Shown here: positions 1 through 9,885 of the stretch, piece by piece
Layout of the letters: each line of letters begins with the position of its first letter
Numbering within the stretch: position 1 is the first letter of the stretch
Origin: Alistipes communis
Lineage (GTDB): Bacteria; Bacteroidota; Bacteroidia; Bacteroidales; Rikenellaceae
Assembly (NCBI RefSeq): GCF_006542665.1
Contig: NZ_AP019735.1
Coordinates: forward strand, 2,914,001 to 2,978,000
Length of the DNA: 64,000 nt
Direction: 5' to 3'
The notes under the pieces: model-generated
Databases searched by the model: none
Seen by the model: the letters and a program-made list of their open reading frames with translations, nothing else
What the model was told of the DNA's origin: nothing
Made by a program: the position numbers and the translations under genes

Positions 1-1981
1 GCCCCAGATAGGAGTTTTCATAGTGTTCGATCTCCGGTTCGCCCGCTACGGGACGGGGGAAATAACTCAGGAACCAGACGAAGAGCGACGCCACGAGAAT
101 CAGCCCTCCCATCTTGCGCAGGTACTGCGCACTCTTGTCCCACATGTGCGACAGCGTGGCACGCATCGTCGGCATACGGTAGGGGGGCAGCTCCATGACG
201 AACGGCGTCTCGTCGACCTTGTAGAGGAACCGCCGCATCAGCCGCGCCGTGACCACCGCCAACGCGATACCCAGCAGGTATAGTCCGAAGAGCACCAGCC
301 CGCCGTGGTCGGGAAAGAAGGTTCCGACGAAAAGGATGTAGATCGGCAACCGCGCGCTGCACGACATGAAGGGGGTGATGAGCACCGTGATGAGCCTGCT
401 CGAACGGCTTTCGATCGTGCGCGTGGCCATAATGGCCGGCACGTTGCAACCGAAACCCATCACCAGCGGAATGAACGACTTGCCGTGCAGTCCGATGCGG
501 TGCATTACGCGATCCATGATGAAGGCTGCGCGGGCCAGATAGCCGGAATCCTCCATGAAGGAGATGAACAGGTAGAGGATGATGATATTGGGCAGGAAGA
601 CGATCACGCTTCCCACACCGCCTATCACGCCGTCGATCAGCAGATCCTTGAACGCTCCGTCGGGCATCGCCTGCTGCAACCCCGAACCGAGCCAGCCCAC
701 CAGTGTCTCGATCCACTCCTGCGGATAGGCGCCGATGTTGAACGTGCAGTAGAACATCAGCCACATGAGGAAGAAAAAGATCGGGAATCCCCACAGCTTG
801 TGCGTGACGAACGCATCGATGATATGCGTCGTCTGCGCCTGCTCCTTGCCGCCCGGCGTGAAGGTCTCTTTGAGCGCACCCGAGATGAAACCGTATTTCT
901 GATTGGCCAGCGCCGTTTCGACGTCTTCGCCCAACTCCTCCTCGACCTGCGGCACGGCACGGTCGCGCAAAGCGATCCACTCGGCGAAATGGGGACAGTC
1001 GGCCAGCTGCGCTTCGACCTCCTTGTCGCGTTCGAGCAGCTTCATGGCGAAATACCTCGGCGGGAAGTGCTTGGGCAGCTCGTCGCGGTCGGAACGCAGA
1101 CGCTCGTACAGCGGCCGGAGCGCCTGCTCGACGACAGGGCCGTTGTTGATATGGATATGGCGCACGCGGGGATCCCGATTTTCGTAGACGGCGATCACCG
1201 TGTCGAGCAGCGCCTCCAAACCCCGCCCCGTCTTGGCCACGACGGGCACCATCGGCACGCCGAGCATTGCGCCCAAATGCTCGTAATCGAGTACGGCGCC
1301 GCTCGCTTCGAGTTCGTCGTACATGTTGAGCGCCACGACCATCTTGGGGTCGATGTCGATCAGTTCGGTGGTAAGATAGAGATTACGTTCGAGATTCGAG
1401 GCCACTACGGCGTTGACGACCACGTCGGGCGTGTCGTTCACCAGATGGCGGCGCACGTACAACTCTTCGGGCGTATAGGCCGAGAGGGCGTAGGTGCCGG
1501 GCAGATCGGTGATGACGAACCGGTATCCTCCGTAACGATATTCGCCGCGCTTGGCGTCGACGGTCACCCCGCTGTAATTGCCTACATGTTCGTGGCCGCC
1601 CGAAATGGCGTTGAACAGCGAGGTCTTGCCGCTGTTGGGATTGCCGATCAACGCGACGTTGATCGTGCGGCTGCGCGTGGAGATCGCCTCCTCGAAATCC
1701 GCATCGTCGGGTGCAGAGAGCGTTTCCCCCGCCACGGAGAGCTGCTGCTGCACCTCTTCGGCGGTGATGACGACGATCATCGCGGCCTCGCTGCGCCGCA
1801 GCGAAACCTCGTAATCCATAATCCTGTATTTGATCGGGTCACGCAGCGGGGCGTTCTGCAAAACGTCCACCCGCTTGCCGCGCACGAAACCCATCTCCAT
1901 GATCCGGCGTCGGAATCCGCCGTGTCCCAGTACGTTGAGGATCGTGGCCGACTGTCCGGTTTTCAATTCCGAAAGACGCAT
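1..1981 (-). CDS. feoB: FeoA-FeoB fusion ferrous iron transporter (partial, C-terminus off the left edge)
   Basis: Imports Fe(II) across the inner membrane. Translating the minus strand from the ATG at 1981 gives an open frame to the window edge (660 codons), so the last roughly 150-200 residues of a normal FeoAB are missing. Residues 1-75 form a FeoA (SH3-like) domain starting MRLSELKTGQ. A G1 loop GNPNSGKT follows at 113-120, then a DLPGTYALS switch region, then the FeoB membrane core with GFGCNVPAI and SCSARLPIY gate motifs. In most bacteria FeoA and FeoB are separate; the fused form is common in Bacteroidetes. It stands alone with its own promoter at 2008-2015. Fur or anaerobic control is likely from family knowledge, but I see no operator. 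Confidence 0.95.
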   Translation of the reverse strand, partial: MRLSELKTGQSATILNVLGHGGFRRRIMEMGFVRGKRVDVLQNAPLRDPIKYRIMDYEVSLRRSEAAMIVVITAEEVQQQLSVAGETLSAPDDADFEEAISTRSRTINVALIGNPNSGKTSLFNAISGGHEHVGNYSGVTVDAKRGEYRYGGYRFVITDLPGTYALSAYTPEELYVRRHLVNDTPDVVVNAVVASNLERNLYLTTELIDIDPKMVVALNMYDELEASGAVLDYEHLGAMLGVPMVPVVAKTGRGLEALLDTVIAVYENRDPRVRHIHINNGPVVEQALRPLYERLRSDRDELPKHFPPRYFAMKLLERDKEVEAQLADCPHFAEWIALRDRAVPQVEEELGEDVETALANQKYGFISGALKETFTPGGKEQAQTTHIIDAFVTHKLWGFPIFFFLMWLMFYCTFNIGAYPQEWIETLVGWLGSGLQQAMPDGAFKDLLIDGVIGGVGSVIVFLPNIIILYLFISFMEDSGYLARAAFIMDRVMHRIGLHGKSFIPLVMGFGCNVPAIMATRTIESRSSRLITVLITPFMSCSARLPIYILFVGTFFPDHGGLVLFGLYLLGIALAVVTARLMRRFLYKVDETPFVMELPPYRMPTMRATLSHMWDKSAQYLRKMGGLILVASLFVWFLSYFPRPVAGEPEIEHYENSYLG

Positions 1982-2007
1982 TTTTCTCTTCAATTAACTT
2001 CGCCGCG

Positions 2008-2015
2008 CAAAGTTA
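2008..2015 (-). promoter_or_regulatory. -7 box (TAACTTTG) of feoAB
   Basis: TAACTTTG on the minus strand fits the Bacteroidetes TAnnTTTG element and lies 26 bases before the feoAB ATG. No clear TTTG -33 element is seen at 19-20 bases. Confidence 0.5.
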
Positions 2016-2076
2016 ACGGAAAAAAGCGGTTTTCCGATACCTCGATATAGGTATTCTCCCGACCGCGGTGCAAGGG

Positions 2077-3441
2077 CTACCATCCGCCGCCCAGCGCCTT
2101 GTACAGTCCCACGTAATTGACGTATTGCTGCACGGCGATCTCGACGAACTGCATCTGCGAAGCGTAAAGCTCGCGTTCGGCGTCGATCACGTCCAGATAG
2201 GCCGACATGCCGTTGCGGTACAACTCGCGGTTCATCTCGCTGATCCGGCTGTTGGCCAGCACCAGCTGCGCCTGCCGCGTGGCCTGTTTGCGATAGGTCT
2301 CGATGCTCACCAACGCCTTTTCGACATCGGCGAAGGCTTCGATGACCGTCTGCTCATAGGCATATACCTGCTGTTTGTAGACCTCGACGGCCGCCTGCTC
2401 GGTGCGCTTCAGTTTTCCGAAGGCAAACAGCGGCTGGGTGATCTGTCCGACGGCCGACCACACCCACGGTTTGCCCGAAGTCATCTCTTTGAGCGTGTTT
2501 CCCGCCACACCGCCCGCTCCGGTGAGCGCGATCGACGGAAAACGCACGCTGCGCGCATAACGGGCCTTGTAGGCAGCCGCTTCCATATTGTAATAAGCCT
2601 CCATGATGTCGGGCCGCCGTTCGAGCAACTCCGACGGAAGTCCCACCGGCACGTCGACCGGCCGGTAATCCTCCATGAGGCATACGCCCGCCCCGACATC
2701 CTGCGGACGCTGCGGATTCTCGCCCAGCAGTGTGCAGAGGGTCAACTGCATCTGCGCCACGGCCCGACGATAGGTGGGTATATCGGCAGCGGCCGTATAG
2801 ACCAGGCTGCGCGCCTGTTGCAGCGCCACGCCGTTGGCCATCCCGTGACGATACATCGAGTCGATCAACGCCGCCGATTCTCGCCGCAGGGCATAACTGC
2901 GCTCGGCGATCCGCAAATTACGCCGGTAGCCGAGCAACTGGAAATAGGTCGTGGCCACCTCGGCCGTCAGCGACAACATCACGCCGCGCAAGGCCCACTG
3001 CGAAGAGAGCAGCTCGGCCCGTGCCGCCCGCGTCGAGTTTCTCAGCGCACCGAAGAGCGACACCTCCCACGTCATCTGCGGCTCGACGGCGTATTTCTGG
3101 ACGATCTTCGTCTCTGCATTATAGTCGCCTTCGGCCGATACGCCGACGCCGAACGAAGGCAGGAACCCGGCGCGCGCCACGGCGATCTGCCGATCCGCCT
3201 CCTCGACGCGCGAGTAGGCGACGGCCAGATCGCGGTTGTTCGCCAACGCCTGCGAGATCAACGAGTCGAGCGTCGGATCGCGGAAGACATGCCACCACTC
3301 CTCGCTGCCCGCGAGCGAATCCTGCCGGAACCGGCCGGCATACAGGTAGTTGTCCGGCGTCTCCACCTGCGGCGGATAGAGCCGGGGATTGCAGGCCGTC
3401 AGAGCGGCCAGCGCGACGAGCAAAAACAACGTGCGTCTCAT
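2077..3441 (-). CDS. RND efflux outer-membrane factor (OprM/NodT family lipoprotein)
   Basis: Outer-membrane channel of a tripartite drug efflux pump; the trimer forms the exit duct. The ATG at 3441 gives 454 aa beginning MRRTLFLLVALAALTAC, a lipoprotein signal with Cys17 as the lipidated residue. Two OEP repeats follow, with typical long helices (for example VAYSRVEEADRQIAVAR and the C-terminal NRELYRNGMSAYLDV). The upstream frame stays open but has no signal sequence, which decides the start. The ATG overlaps the pump gene's TGA by four bases (ATGA), so the two are translationally coupled. The gene is last in the MFP-pump-channel operon. Confidence 0.94.
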   Translation of the reverse strand: MRRTLFLLVALAALTACNPRLYPPQVETPDNYLYAGRFRQDSLAGSEEWWHVFRDPTLDSLISQALANNRDLAVAYSRVEEADRQIAVARAGFLPSFGVGVSAEGDYNAETKIVQKYAVEPQMTWEVSLFGALRNSTRAARAELLSSQWALRGVMLSLTAEVATTYFQLLGYRRNLRIAERSYALRRESAALIDSMYRHGMANGVALQQARSLVYTAAADIPTYRRAVAQMQLTLCTLLGENPQRPQDVGAGVCLMEDYRPVDVPVGLPSELLERRPDIMEAYYNMEAAAYKARYARSVRFPSIALTGAGGVAGNTLKEMTSGKPWVWSAVGQITQPLFAFGKLKRTEQAAVEVYKQQVYAYEQTVIEAFADVEKALVSIETYRKQATRQAQLVLANSRISEMNRELYRNGMSAYLDVIDAERELYASQMQFVEIAVQQYVNYVGLYKALGGGW

Positions 3442-6400
3442 AGGTTCTGCGATTTTAAGTCCCGTTTGCGCTCGAACCGTCCCAGACGGGCGATCAGGTA
3501 GTAGAGTGAGGGGTAGATGAAGATTCCGAGCAGCGTAGCCAGCAACATGCCGCCCACCAGCGCCACACCCATGATGTTGCGGGCGGTGGAGTAGACGCCG
3601 TCGGCGAAAATCAACGGCATCACCCCCAATATGAAGGCGAAGGCGGTCATCAGAATGGGGCGCACACGCAGCTTGGCGGCGCCGACGGCGGCATCGACGA
3701 GCGACTGCTTCTGCTCGAAGAAAAGCCGGTCGGCATACTCCACGACCAGAATTGCGTTTTTGGCCGCCAGTCCGATGAGCATCACAAGCGAGATCTGCAT
3801 GTAGATGTCGTTGATGAAGAGCGAGTCGAACAGATGAGCGAACCACAACAGCACAAAGGCGCCCAGCACGGCAGGAGGCACTCCCAGCAGAATAGCCGCC
3901 GGAAGGCCCCAGCTCTCGTAAAGCGCCGCCAGAGCCAGGAAGACGATCGCCAGCGACAAAAGGTAAACCAGCGACGAACTCTTCGATTCGTTGCTCTCGA
4001 CGAGCGACGTACCGCTCCACGCTACATCCACATCGGCGGGCAGCACCTCGCCGGCCACCTCCATGACGGCTTCCATTGCCTGCTTCGACGATACGCCGTC
4101 GGCCGGTGCGATGTTCAGGGCGATCGAGCGGTAAAGGTTGAACTGCGAAATATAGGCCGGGCCGACCGTGTCGCGCACGCTGACGAAAGCCGACACGGGC
4201 ACGCTCTCGTTACGGGCGTTCTTCACGAAATAGCTGTCGAGCGACGTGCGGTCCGTCCGATAATCGGGTGCGGCCGACAGATAGGTCTGGTACAACTTTC
4301 CGAAACGGTTGAAGTTGTTGATGTAAGCACCGCCCAAATAGGTCGTTATGGCCGAATAGACGTCGCTCAGCTCCACCCCTTCCTGCATGGCGTAGGCTTT
4401 GTCGATCACCAGCCTTCGCTGCGGGACGCCGGCGTTGAACGACGTGGTGGCCGTAGCGATTTCCGGCCGGCGGCGCAGCGAATCGAGGTAACGCACCGTC
4501 TGCTCGCTCAGGTAAGCCGTACCGCGCCCTTCCAAATCCTGCGTAACGGCCGACAGGCCCGACGTGACGCCCAGACCCGGAATCGACGGCGGGATGAAGG
4601 CGAAGCCCTCGGCCTCGGGCAGCCCCTCGTAGAGCATCCCGTTGAGCGCCGCGGCGATCTGCATGGCCGAGCGTTTGCGGTCGGAGTAGTCGACCAGCTT
4701 GACGAAGACCACGCCGCTGTCGGTTTCGGCGATGCCGGCCAACATGTTGAACCCAGCGGCATAGGAGGTATACTGCACTTCGGGCAGCGAGCGGATGATG
4801 CGGTCGGCCCCGACCAGCGCCTCCTGCGTCACCCGCAGCGACGACGCTTCGGGGGCATTCACCACGACCATCACGTAGCCCTGGTCCTCTTCGGGAAGGA
4901 ATCCGCCGGGCATGAAGTACCATGCCGCACCGATCGCACAACCGATCGCCAGCAACAGCACGGCGGTACGCGCCATGTGGCGCACGGTGGCGGCGATCCG
5001 CGAGGAATAGCCTTCCAGCCAGCGGTCGAACCGCCGGTTGAATGCGGCGAAGAAACCCTTCGCCGCCTCCTTGCGGGGTTTGAGCAGCAAGGCGCACAGC
5101 GCGGGCGACAGCGTCAGAGCGTTGAAGGCCGAGAGCACGACCGAGACCGAGATCGTCACGGCGAACTGCTGGAACAGCCGCCCCGAAATTCCGCCCACGA
5201 ACGACATCGGGATGAAGACGGCCAGCAGCACGACGGTCGTGGCTACGATCGGCGAAGCGACGTTGCGCATCGCCTCGATCGCCGCCTCGCGGGATTTCAT
5301 GCCGCGTTCGATGTTGACCTGCGCGGCTTCGACCACCACGATCGCATCGTCGACCACCAGTCCGATCGCCAATACCAGGCCCAACAGCGAGATGATGTTG
5401 ATCGAGAAGCCCAACAGCGGGAAGAAGATGAACGTGCCGATGAGCGAGACCGGAATGGCGACGAGCGGAATGAGCGTCGCCCGCCAGTCCTGAATGAAGA
5501 GGTAGATAATGGCGATCACCAGTACGAGCGCCAGAATCAGCGTGAGGATGATCTCCTCCACGCCCGAGCGGATGCTCTCGGTCGAATCGACGATCGTCGT
5601 ACAGCTCACGCCGTCGGGAAACCGTTCCGACAACCGCCCGATGGTCGCCTTCACGCGGTTGCCTACGTCCACGGCGTTGCTGCCCGGCTCCTGATAGATG
5701 ACCAGCAGCGTGGCCGGCTCTTCGCCGAAGGCCGAAGCGACGCCGTAGGACTTGCTGCCCAGCGCCACGTCGGCCACGTCGCGCAGAAAGATCTGCTCGC
5801 CGGCGGGGGTGGTCTTCACGACGATCGCCGCGAACTCCTCGGCCGTGGAGATCTGGCGCGGCATGGTGACCGTATAAGTATAGGTAGTCCCTTCGGGCGA
5901 CGGCTCGGCGCCGAACTGGCCGGCAGGGTAGATGCCGCCCTCCGCGAGCACGGCCGCCCGCAGTTCGTCGAGCGACACGTTGTAGTAGTTCAGCAGATCG
6001 GGCTTGACCCAGATGCGCATGGCATATTCGCCGGCGCCCATGATCGAGACCTTGCCCACGCCGTTGATTTTGAGCAGCTGGTTCTGAAGATTGATGTAAG
6101 CGTAGTTCGAGAGGAATTCGTTGTCGTAACGGCCGTCGCTGTGCAGCGCGAAGACCATCAGAAAACCCGTCATCGTCTTCTGCGTCACCACGCCCTGGGT
6201 GACGACCGACGAGGGAAGCAGTGCGGTCGAGGTGGCGACGTTGTTCTGCGTGAAGATCGCATCCAGATCGGGATCGGTACCCACGTCGAAGACTACCTGC
6301 AACACCATCGAACCGTCGTTGGCACTCGTAGACTGCATGTAGAGCATGTCGCTCACGCCCATCACGCTCTGCGCCACGGGCGTGGCCACGGCGTCGTTGA

Positions 6401-6569
6401 CCGTCTCCGCGTCGGCTCCGCTGTAACTGGCGGTCACTTCCACGACGGGAGGCGTAATGTCGGGATACTGTTCGATCGAAAGATCGAAAATCGAAATCGC
6501 GCCCAACAACACGATCGCCAGGGCGATGCAGATGGCGAAGATCGGCCGGCTGACGAAAAATCGTTCCAT
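3438..6569 (-). CDS. RND multidrug efflux pump, AcrB/MexB (HAE1) family
   Basis: Proton-driven inner-membrane pump that exports hydrophobic drugs, bile salts or similar compounds. At 1043 aa it has full family length. It begins MERFFVSRPIFAICIA, has IEQYPDITPP after the first membrane helix, and shows the central GLVVDDAIVVVE segment in TM4 with the paired Asp of the proton relay. The second half repeats the fold and ends with a second transmembrane bundle. It lies three bases after the fusion-protein gene and overlaps the channel gene by four bases. No local regulator gene (TetR, MarR) is next to it. Substrate range cannot be read from the sequence. Confidence 0.96.
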   Translation of the reverse strand: MERFFVSRPIFAICIALAIVLLGAISIFDLSIEQYPDITPPVVEVTASYSGADAETVNDAVATPVAQSVMGVSDMLYMQSTSANDGSMVLQVVFDVGTDPDLDAIFTQNNVATSTALLPSSVVTQGVVTQKTMTGFLMVFALHSDGRYDNEFLSNYAYINLQNQLLKINGVGKVSIMGAGEYAMRIWVKPDLLNYYNVSLDELRAAVLAEGGIYPAGQFGAEPSPEGTTYTYTVTMPRQISTAEEFAAIVVKTTPAGEQIFLRDVADVALGSKSYGVASAFGEEPATLLVIYQEPGSNAVDVGNRVKATIGRLSERFPDGVSCTTIVDSTESIRSGVEEIILTLILALVLVIAIIYLFIQDWRATLIPLVAIPVSLIGTFIFFPLLGFSINIISLLGLVLAIGLVVDDAIVVVEAAQVNIERGMKSREAAIEAMRNVASPIVATTVVLLAVFIPMSFVGGISGRLFQQFAVTISVSVVLSAFNALTLSPALCALLLKPRKEAAKGFFAAFNRRFDRWLEGYSSRIAATVRHMARTAVLLLAIGCAIGAAWYFMPGGFLPEEDQGYVMVVVNAPEASSLRVTQEALVGADRIIRSLPEVQYTSYAAGFNMLAGIAETDSGVVFVKLVDYSDRKRSAMQIAAALNGMLYEGLPEAEGFAFIPPSIPGLGVTSGLSAVTQDLEGRGTAYLSEQTVRYLDSLRRRPEIATATTSFNAGVPQRRLVIDKAYAMQEGVELSDVYSAITTYLGGAYINNFNRFGKLYQTYLSAAPDYRTDRTSLDSYFVKNARNESVPVSAFVSVRDTVGPAYISQFNLYRSIALNIAPADGVSSKQAMEAVMEVAGEVLPADVDVAWSGTSLVESNESKSSSLVYLLSLAIVFLALAALYESWGLPAAILLGVPPAVLGAFVLLWFAHLFDSLFINDIYMQISLVMLIGLAAKNAILVVEYADRLFFEQKQSLVDAAVGAAKLRVRPILMTAFAFILGVMPLIFADGVYSTARNIMGVALVGGMLLATLLGIFIYPSLYYLIARLGRFERKRDLKSQNL

Positions 6570-6572
6570 AGG

Positions 6573-7697
6573 CTATTTATTCGTATTGATCGGGGTCGGA
6601 ATAACCTTCTGACCGTTGTGCAACTTCTGAATACCGGCCGTAACGACCCATTCGCCCGGCTCGACGCCCGACAGGATGCACCACCGGTCGCCGGCAATAC
6701 GGCCGAGCGTCACACGCCGGTATTCGGCCGTGCTGTCGCGCCCGACGACCCAGACCGAACTGAGATCCTGCATCTGCGTCACGGCACGCTGCGGTACGAC
6801 GACGTAGGGCAGCGACGGTCCGACGTTGGCCGTCACGCGGGCGAACTGTCCGGGTTTGAGCGTATAGTCCGGATTGGCGAATTTGACCACCAGCACGATG
6901 GTTCCCATCGAACTCGATATGTCTTTCTGCGTATAGCTGTACCACCCCTTCGAGGGATAGACCACGCCGTCGGCCAGCGAGAGGGTGATGTCCGAGAGCA
7001 GACCGTCGTTTTCATAGATCGACGGGCGCGTTCCCGCATAACGGAGATACTGCGCCATCGGAATGGCGACATCGACCGCAACGGTATCGATGTTCGAAAT
7101 GGTCGTCAGCACCGAAAATTGGGTACCCACCCCCACGTAATCGCCCGTATGGGCGTTGCTCGAAGCGATGATGCCGTCGATCGGAGCATAGATACGGGTA
7201 TAGCCCACCTGCAACCGTGCGTTGCGCACCTGCTGCTCGGCCGAACGCACGGCAGCCTGCGCGGCGACGTATTCGGCCGTATACTGGTCGAGCTGCGTCT
7301 GACTGATGGCGTCGATACGCGCCAGCGGCACGGCGCGTTCGTAGTTGTTGCGGGCCGAGACCTCCTGCGCACGCGCCGATTCGAGCGAAGCTTCGGCCGA
7401 AAGCAGGGTGGTGGAGAGCAGGTTGGGGTCGATCGTAAAGAGCAGCTGCCCCTTTCGAACCGGCATACCGCTGCTGAAATACTTGTTCTCGAGATAGCCG
7501 TTGACACGGGGTTCGATCAGTGCGTCGAAATTGCTTTCGACACTGCTCACGAAGCTCATGCGGTTGGGGACGGTGTCCGTCGCCGCTTCGATCACCTCGA
7601 CGCGCAGGGAGGGCTGCGCTCCGGTTGTATGCCGGCCGCGGCAACCGCCTGCCAGCAACGCCGCAAGGGCGCAAAGGAGTGTTCCGATTTTGTCCAT
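6573..7697 (-). CDS. RND efflux periplasmic membrane-fusion protein (AcrA/MexA family lipoprotein)
   Basis: Periplasmic adaptor joining the pump to the outer-membrane channel. The ATG at 7697 gives 374 aa starting MDKIGTLLCALAALLAGGC, a lipoprotein signal. An ATG further upstream (7730, MPSFRKKSW) would put eleven odd residues before the signal, so 7697 is preferred. A lipoyl half-motif (VNGYLENKYFSSGMPVRKG), an alpha-hairpin, the second lipoyl half (RIYAPIDGIIASSNAHTG) and beta-barrel and membrane-proximal domains follow in order. It is the first gene of the efflux operon. Confidence 0.94.
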   Translation of the reverse strand: MDKIGTLLCALAALLAGGCRGRHTTGAQPSLRVEVIEAATDTVPNRMSFVSSVESNFDALIEPRVNGYLENKYFSSGMPVRKGQLLFTIDPNLLSTTLLSAEASLESARAQEVSARNNYERAVPLARIDAISQTQLDQYTAEYVAAQAAVRSAEQQVRNARLQVGYTRIYAPIDGIIASSNAHTGDYVGVGTQFSVLTTISNIDTVAVDVAIPMAQYLRYAGTRPSIYENDGLLSDITLSLADGVVYPSKGWYSYTQKDISSSMGTIVLVVKFANPDYTLKPGQFARVTANVGPSLPYVVVPQRAVTQMQDLSSVWVVGRDSTAEYRRVTLGRIAGDRWCILSGVEPGEWVVTAGIQKLHNGQKVIPTPINTNK

Positions 7698-7808
7698 TGA
7701 GAGCCATGATTTTTTCCTGAAAGAAGGCAAAAAACATACCGGTATTCGGTCTTGAATCTCCTAAAACACCGTGAAATAGCGCTTCAAGCGTATTTTTTTA
7801 TAAAAATA

Positions 7809-7840
7809 TTTTCTCAATTCGAGATATTTCCTATATTTGC
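7809..7840 (+). promoter_or_regulatory. Promoter of the histone-like gene
   Basis: TTTT at 7809-7812, 19 bases, then TATATTTG at 7832-7839: close to the Bacteroidetes -33/-7 consensus. It lies in a strongly AT-rich stretch 30 bases before the ATG at 7870. Confidence 0.65.
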
Positions 7841-7869
7841 AAACGATAAACAACCCAAAATTTACGATT

Positions 7870-8043
7870 ATGGAAAAATTAGTTGAGCAAATCAAAGCCC
7901 AGTACGCTCTTTTCGCTGAGAACGCAGAGGCTCAGGTATCTAAAAACAACAAAGCCGCCGGCACCCGCGCACGCAAGGCTGCGCTGGAAATCATGAAGCT
8001 GATGAAGGAATTCCGCAAGGCTTCGGTCGAGGCTGCCAAATAA
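7870..8043 (+). CDS. Hc1-type histone H1-like DNA-binding protein
   Basis: A 57-residue basic, helical protein starting MEKLVEQIKAQYALFAEN and containing the motif KAAGTRARKAALEIMKLMK, characteristic of the Bacteroidetes/Chlamydia histone H1-like (Hc1) family. These small proteins bind DNA and are thought to help compact the nucleoid. The frame is open further upstream to 7837, but that extension overlaps the promoter, so the ATG at 7870 is chosen. The gene is monocistronic: it has a strong promoter in front and a perfect terminator hairpin behind, which suits a highly expressed structural protein. Confidence 0.88.
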   Translation: MEKLVEQIKAQYALFAENAEAQVSKNNKAAGTRARKAALEIMKLMKEFRKASVEAAK

Positions 8044-8060
8044 GTTTGGAACCTGCAACG

Positions 8061-8100
8061 AATAAGGGCTGTCCCATCGGGACAGCCCTTATTGTTTCGT
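8061..8100 (+). terminator. Terminator of the histone-like gene
   Basis: A perfect 15-bp inverted repeat (8061-8075 with 8079-8093, loop ATC) followed by a T-rich stretch. The stem core is GGGCTGTCCC/GGGACAGCCC. Confidence 0.85.
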
Positions 8101-8191
8101 TATTCCTTTTCACGGATTATTCCGCCACGGATGCACGGTCTCGCCTCAGCACCGGCGGTTCCGCTCCGCGTGCAACCCCGACCGAACCCCG

Positions 8192-9880
8192 CTACAATTC
8201 GATACCCCGCCGACGGAAATAGGCAAGGTCGGTCCCGTTGAGTCCCGTCGCACGGAACGGTACGGCACGGTTGTGATCGTTGAGGTAACAGCGCCGCACC
8301 GTCGTATCGTAGGAGGGGCTTGCCAGCGACGCCTCCCTGTAAACGTAATCTGCCTCGATACGGGCGATGTCGGCGATGGTCTGAAAAAGCGCATGTGTCG
8401 TCGCCGGAGCGTTTTCATGGCTGGCGGCAGCGGCCGCCTGTTGGGGAAACACCCGCTTGTAATCCTCCGAAAACCACGCCAGCGAAGCGACGTGCAGCTG
8501 CCAGCAGGTCGTCGTAGGCGAGGCGTGTAGGAAACGTTCCCGATCGTCGTCGAGCATGTCCTCGCCGTGGTCGGCGCTGTAAAGCAATGCGCTGCACGCA
8601 TCGAGCGATGCGAGATACCCGATCACCGACGACAGAAAGGTGTCGGTATAACGGATCGAATTGTCGTAAGCGTTCCATATCTTCTGCTTGTGCTGCCGTT
8701 CGATGGCCACGTCGTCGTCGGGCAGAAAGTAGGCTGCCTCGCGCGGATAACGCTGGTGATAGCTGAAATGCGACCCGTAACAATGCAGGATGAAGAGCAG
8801 GTCGTTCTCCGTATCGGCCTCGACGATGCGTTTCATCGTGTCGAGCAGCTGCATGTCGTAACGCGGATGCCCCATATAGATAAGGCTGTCGGCATCGCGC
8901 GCCAATTTGTCGATCATCGCCCCCTGCGGCGACTGGTTCGAAAGAAACCACGTGCGGAAGCCCGCTTCGTTGAAGAGCGCGGGCAGTCCCTTGCGACGGA
9001 AGAGTTCGTCGTGTTCGTTCGTCCGGACAGACGAGAGGATCATCGGCACGCTCTTGTGCGTGGTATTGCTCTGCGTAAGCATGTTGCGGAACACGACGAT
9101 CTCGTCTCCCAATGCCTTCAAGCGGGGATTCGTGGGACGGTCATAACCGTACAGCTCCCAATTGGCGGCACGCGACGCTTCGCCGATCACATAGACGTAG
9201 ATCTCCCGCTTGTCGGCCTTCGCCGTACGGCGGGCATGATAGCGGAACCCTGCCGACGTGCGGTCGTAATTCTCGATCTTGACGTATTCGCGCGCACAGA
9301 GCACGACGTTGTAGGCCACGTTGACCGGAAAGATCTCGTTGCGGAGCACATGCCGTTTCGTTTGATAGGCCGGAATCAGCAATCCCGCCCCGACGAGCGC
9401 CAACACGCCTCCGACCACGGCCGTCCGGCGGCGGAAACGAGGCGAAAAGTCGACCTTACGCCGCACATGCACGGTTGCCGTCCATAACAGCGGAAGATAG
9501 ATGACACAGACCAGAATCACCGAGGGATAGATGTTGCTCAGCAACTCCGTCGCCTCGCCGGGGTTGGTCGTGACGATATTGATGAACATATCGGTCGCCG
9601 CGACCGAATTCCCGAACAGGTAGAGCAGCACGATTTGCAGGGCGCAGAAAAAGATCACCGGAAAACTCAGCCACACGGCGATTCCCGAACGACGGAATGC
9701 GACGCTCCACAGCAGATAGCCTCCGGCCGGCAGCGTCAGCAGCGCGGCCTTCGACCAGATCGAATAGGGCTCCGTAAAAAACAGGATGCAGTTCGGTATC
9801 ATCACGGCCGCAAAATAGCAGAGCGCCAGTAACGCAGCGTGACGACTGCTTCGCAGGAATGCTTTGCCGGTCTGTTCCAT
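8192..9880 (-). CDS. Phosphoethanolamine transferase, EptA/sulfatase family
   Basis: Inner-membrane enzyme likely to transfer phosphoethanolamine from phosphatidylethanolamine to lipid A or another surface glycan. It has 562 aa: about five N-terminal membrane helices (to about residue 180), then a periplasmic alkaline-phosphatase-fold domain. Family marks are YVYVIGEASRAANWELYGY, the nucleophile segment QSNTTHKSVP, HCYGSHFSYHQRYP and the metal-binding SADHGEDMLDD. It is the last gene of an operon with a barrel protein and a YtfJ-like protein, all envelope-related; its ATG lies five bases after the barrel gene's stop. The acceptor (lipid A, core sugar or a glycoprotein) is not determined; in Bacteroidetes such enzymes can alter cationic-peptide resistance. 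Confidence 0.88.
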   Translation of the reverse strand: MEQTGKAFLRSSRHAALLALCYFAAVMIPNCILFFTEPYSIWSKAALLTLPAGGYLLWSVAFRRSGIAVWLSFPVIFFCALQIVLLYLFGNSVAATDMFINIVTTNPGEATELLSNIYPSVILVCVIYLPLLWTATVHVRRKVDFSPRFRRRTAVVGGVLALVGAGLLIPAYQTKRHVLRNEIFPVNVAYNVVLCAREYVKIENYDRTSAGFRYHARRTAKADKREIYVYVIGEASRAANWELYGYDRPTNPRLKALGDEIVVFRNMLTQSNTTHKSVPMILSSVRTNEHDELFRRKGLPALFNEAGFRTWFLSNQSPQGAMIDKLARDADSLIYMGHPRYDMQLLDTMKRIVEADTENDLLFILHCYGSHFSYHQRYPREAAYFLPDDDVAIERQHKQKIWNAYDNSIRYTDTFLSSVIGYLASLDACSALLYSADHGEDMLDDDRERFLHASPTTTCWQLHVASLAWFSEDYKRVFPQQAAAAASHENAPATTHALFQTIADIARIEADYVYREASLASPSYDTTVRRCYLNDHNRAVPFRATGLNGTDLAYFRRRGIEL

Positions 9881-9885
9881 GAGTG

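Noticed and set aside
305..2050. A 581-codon open frame on the plus strand
   Set aside because: Antisense to the feoAB fusion. The protein is rich in His/Arg/Asp with no family; the minus strand has an unmistakable FeoA-FeoB.
3834..7700. A 1288-codon plus-strand frame
   Set aside because: Antisense shadow of the RND pump and fusion protein; low-complexity His/Arg-rich product typical of GC-rich shadows.
8567..9487. A 306-codon plus-strand frame
   Set aside because: Shadow of the EptA-like gene; no motif.
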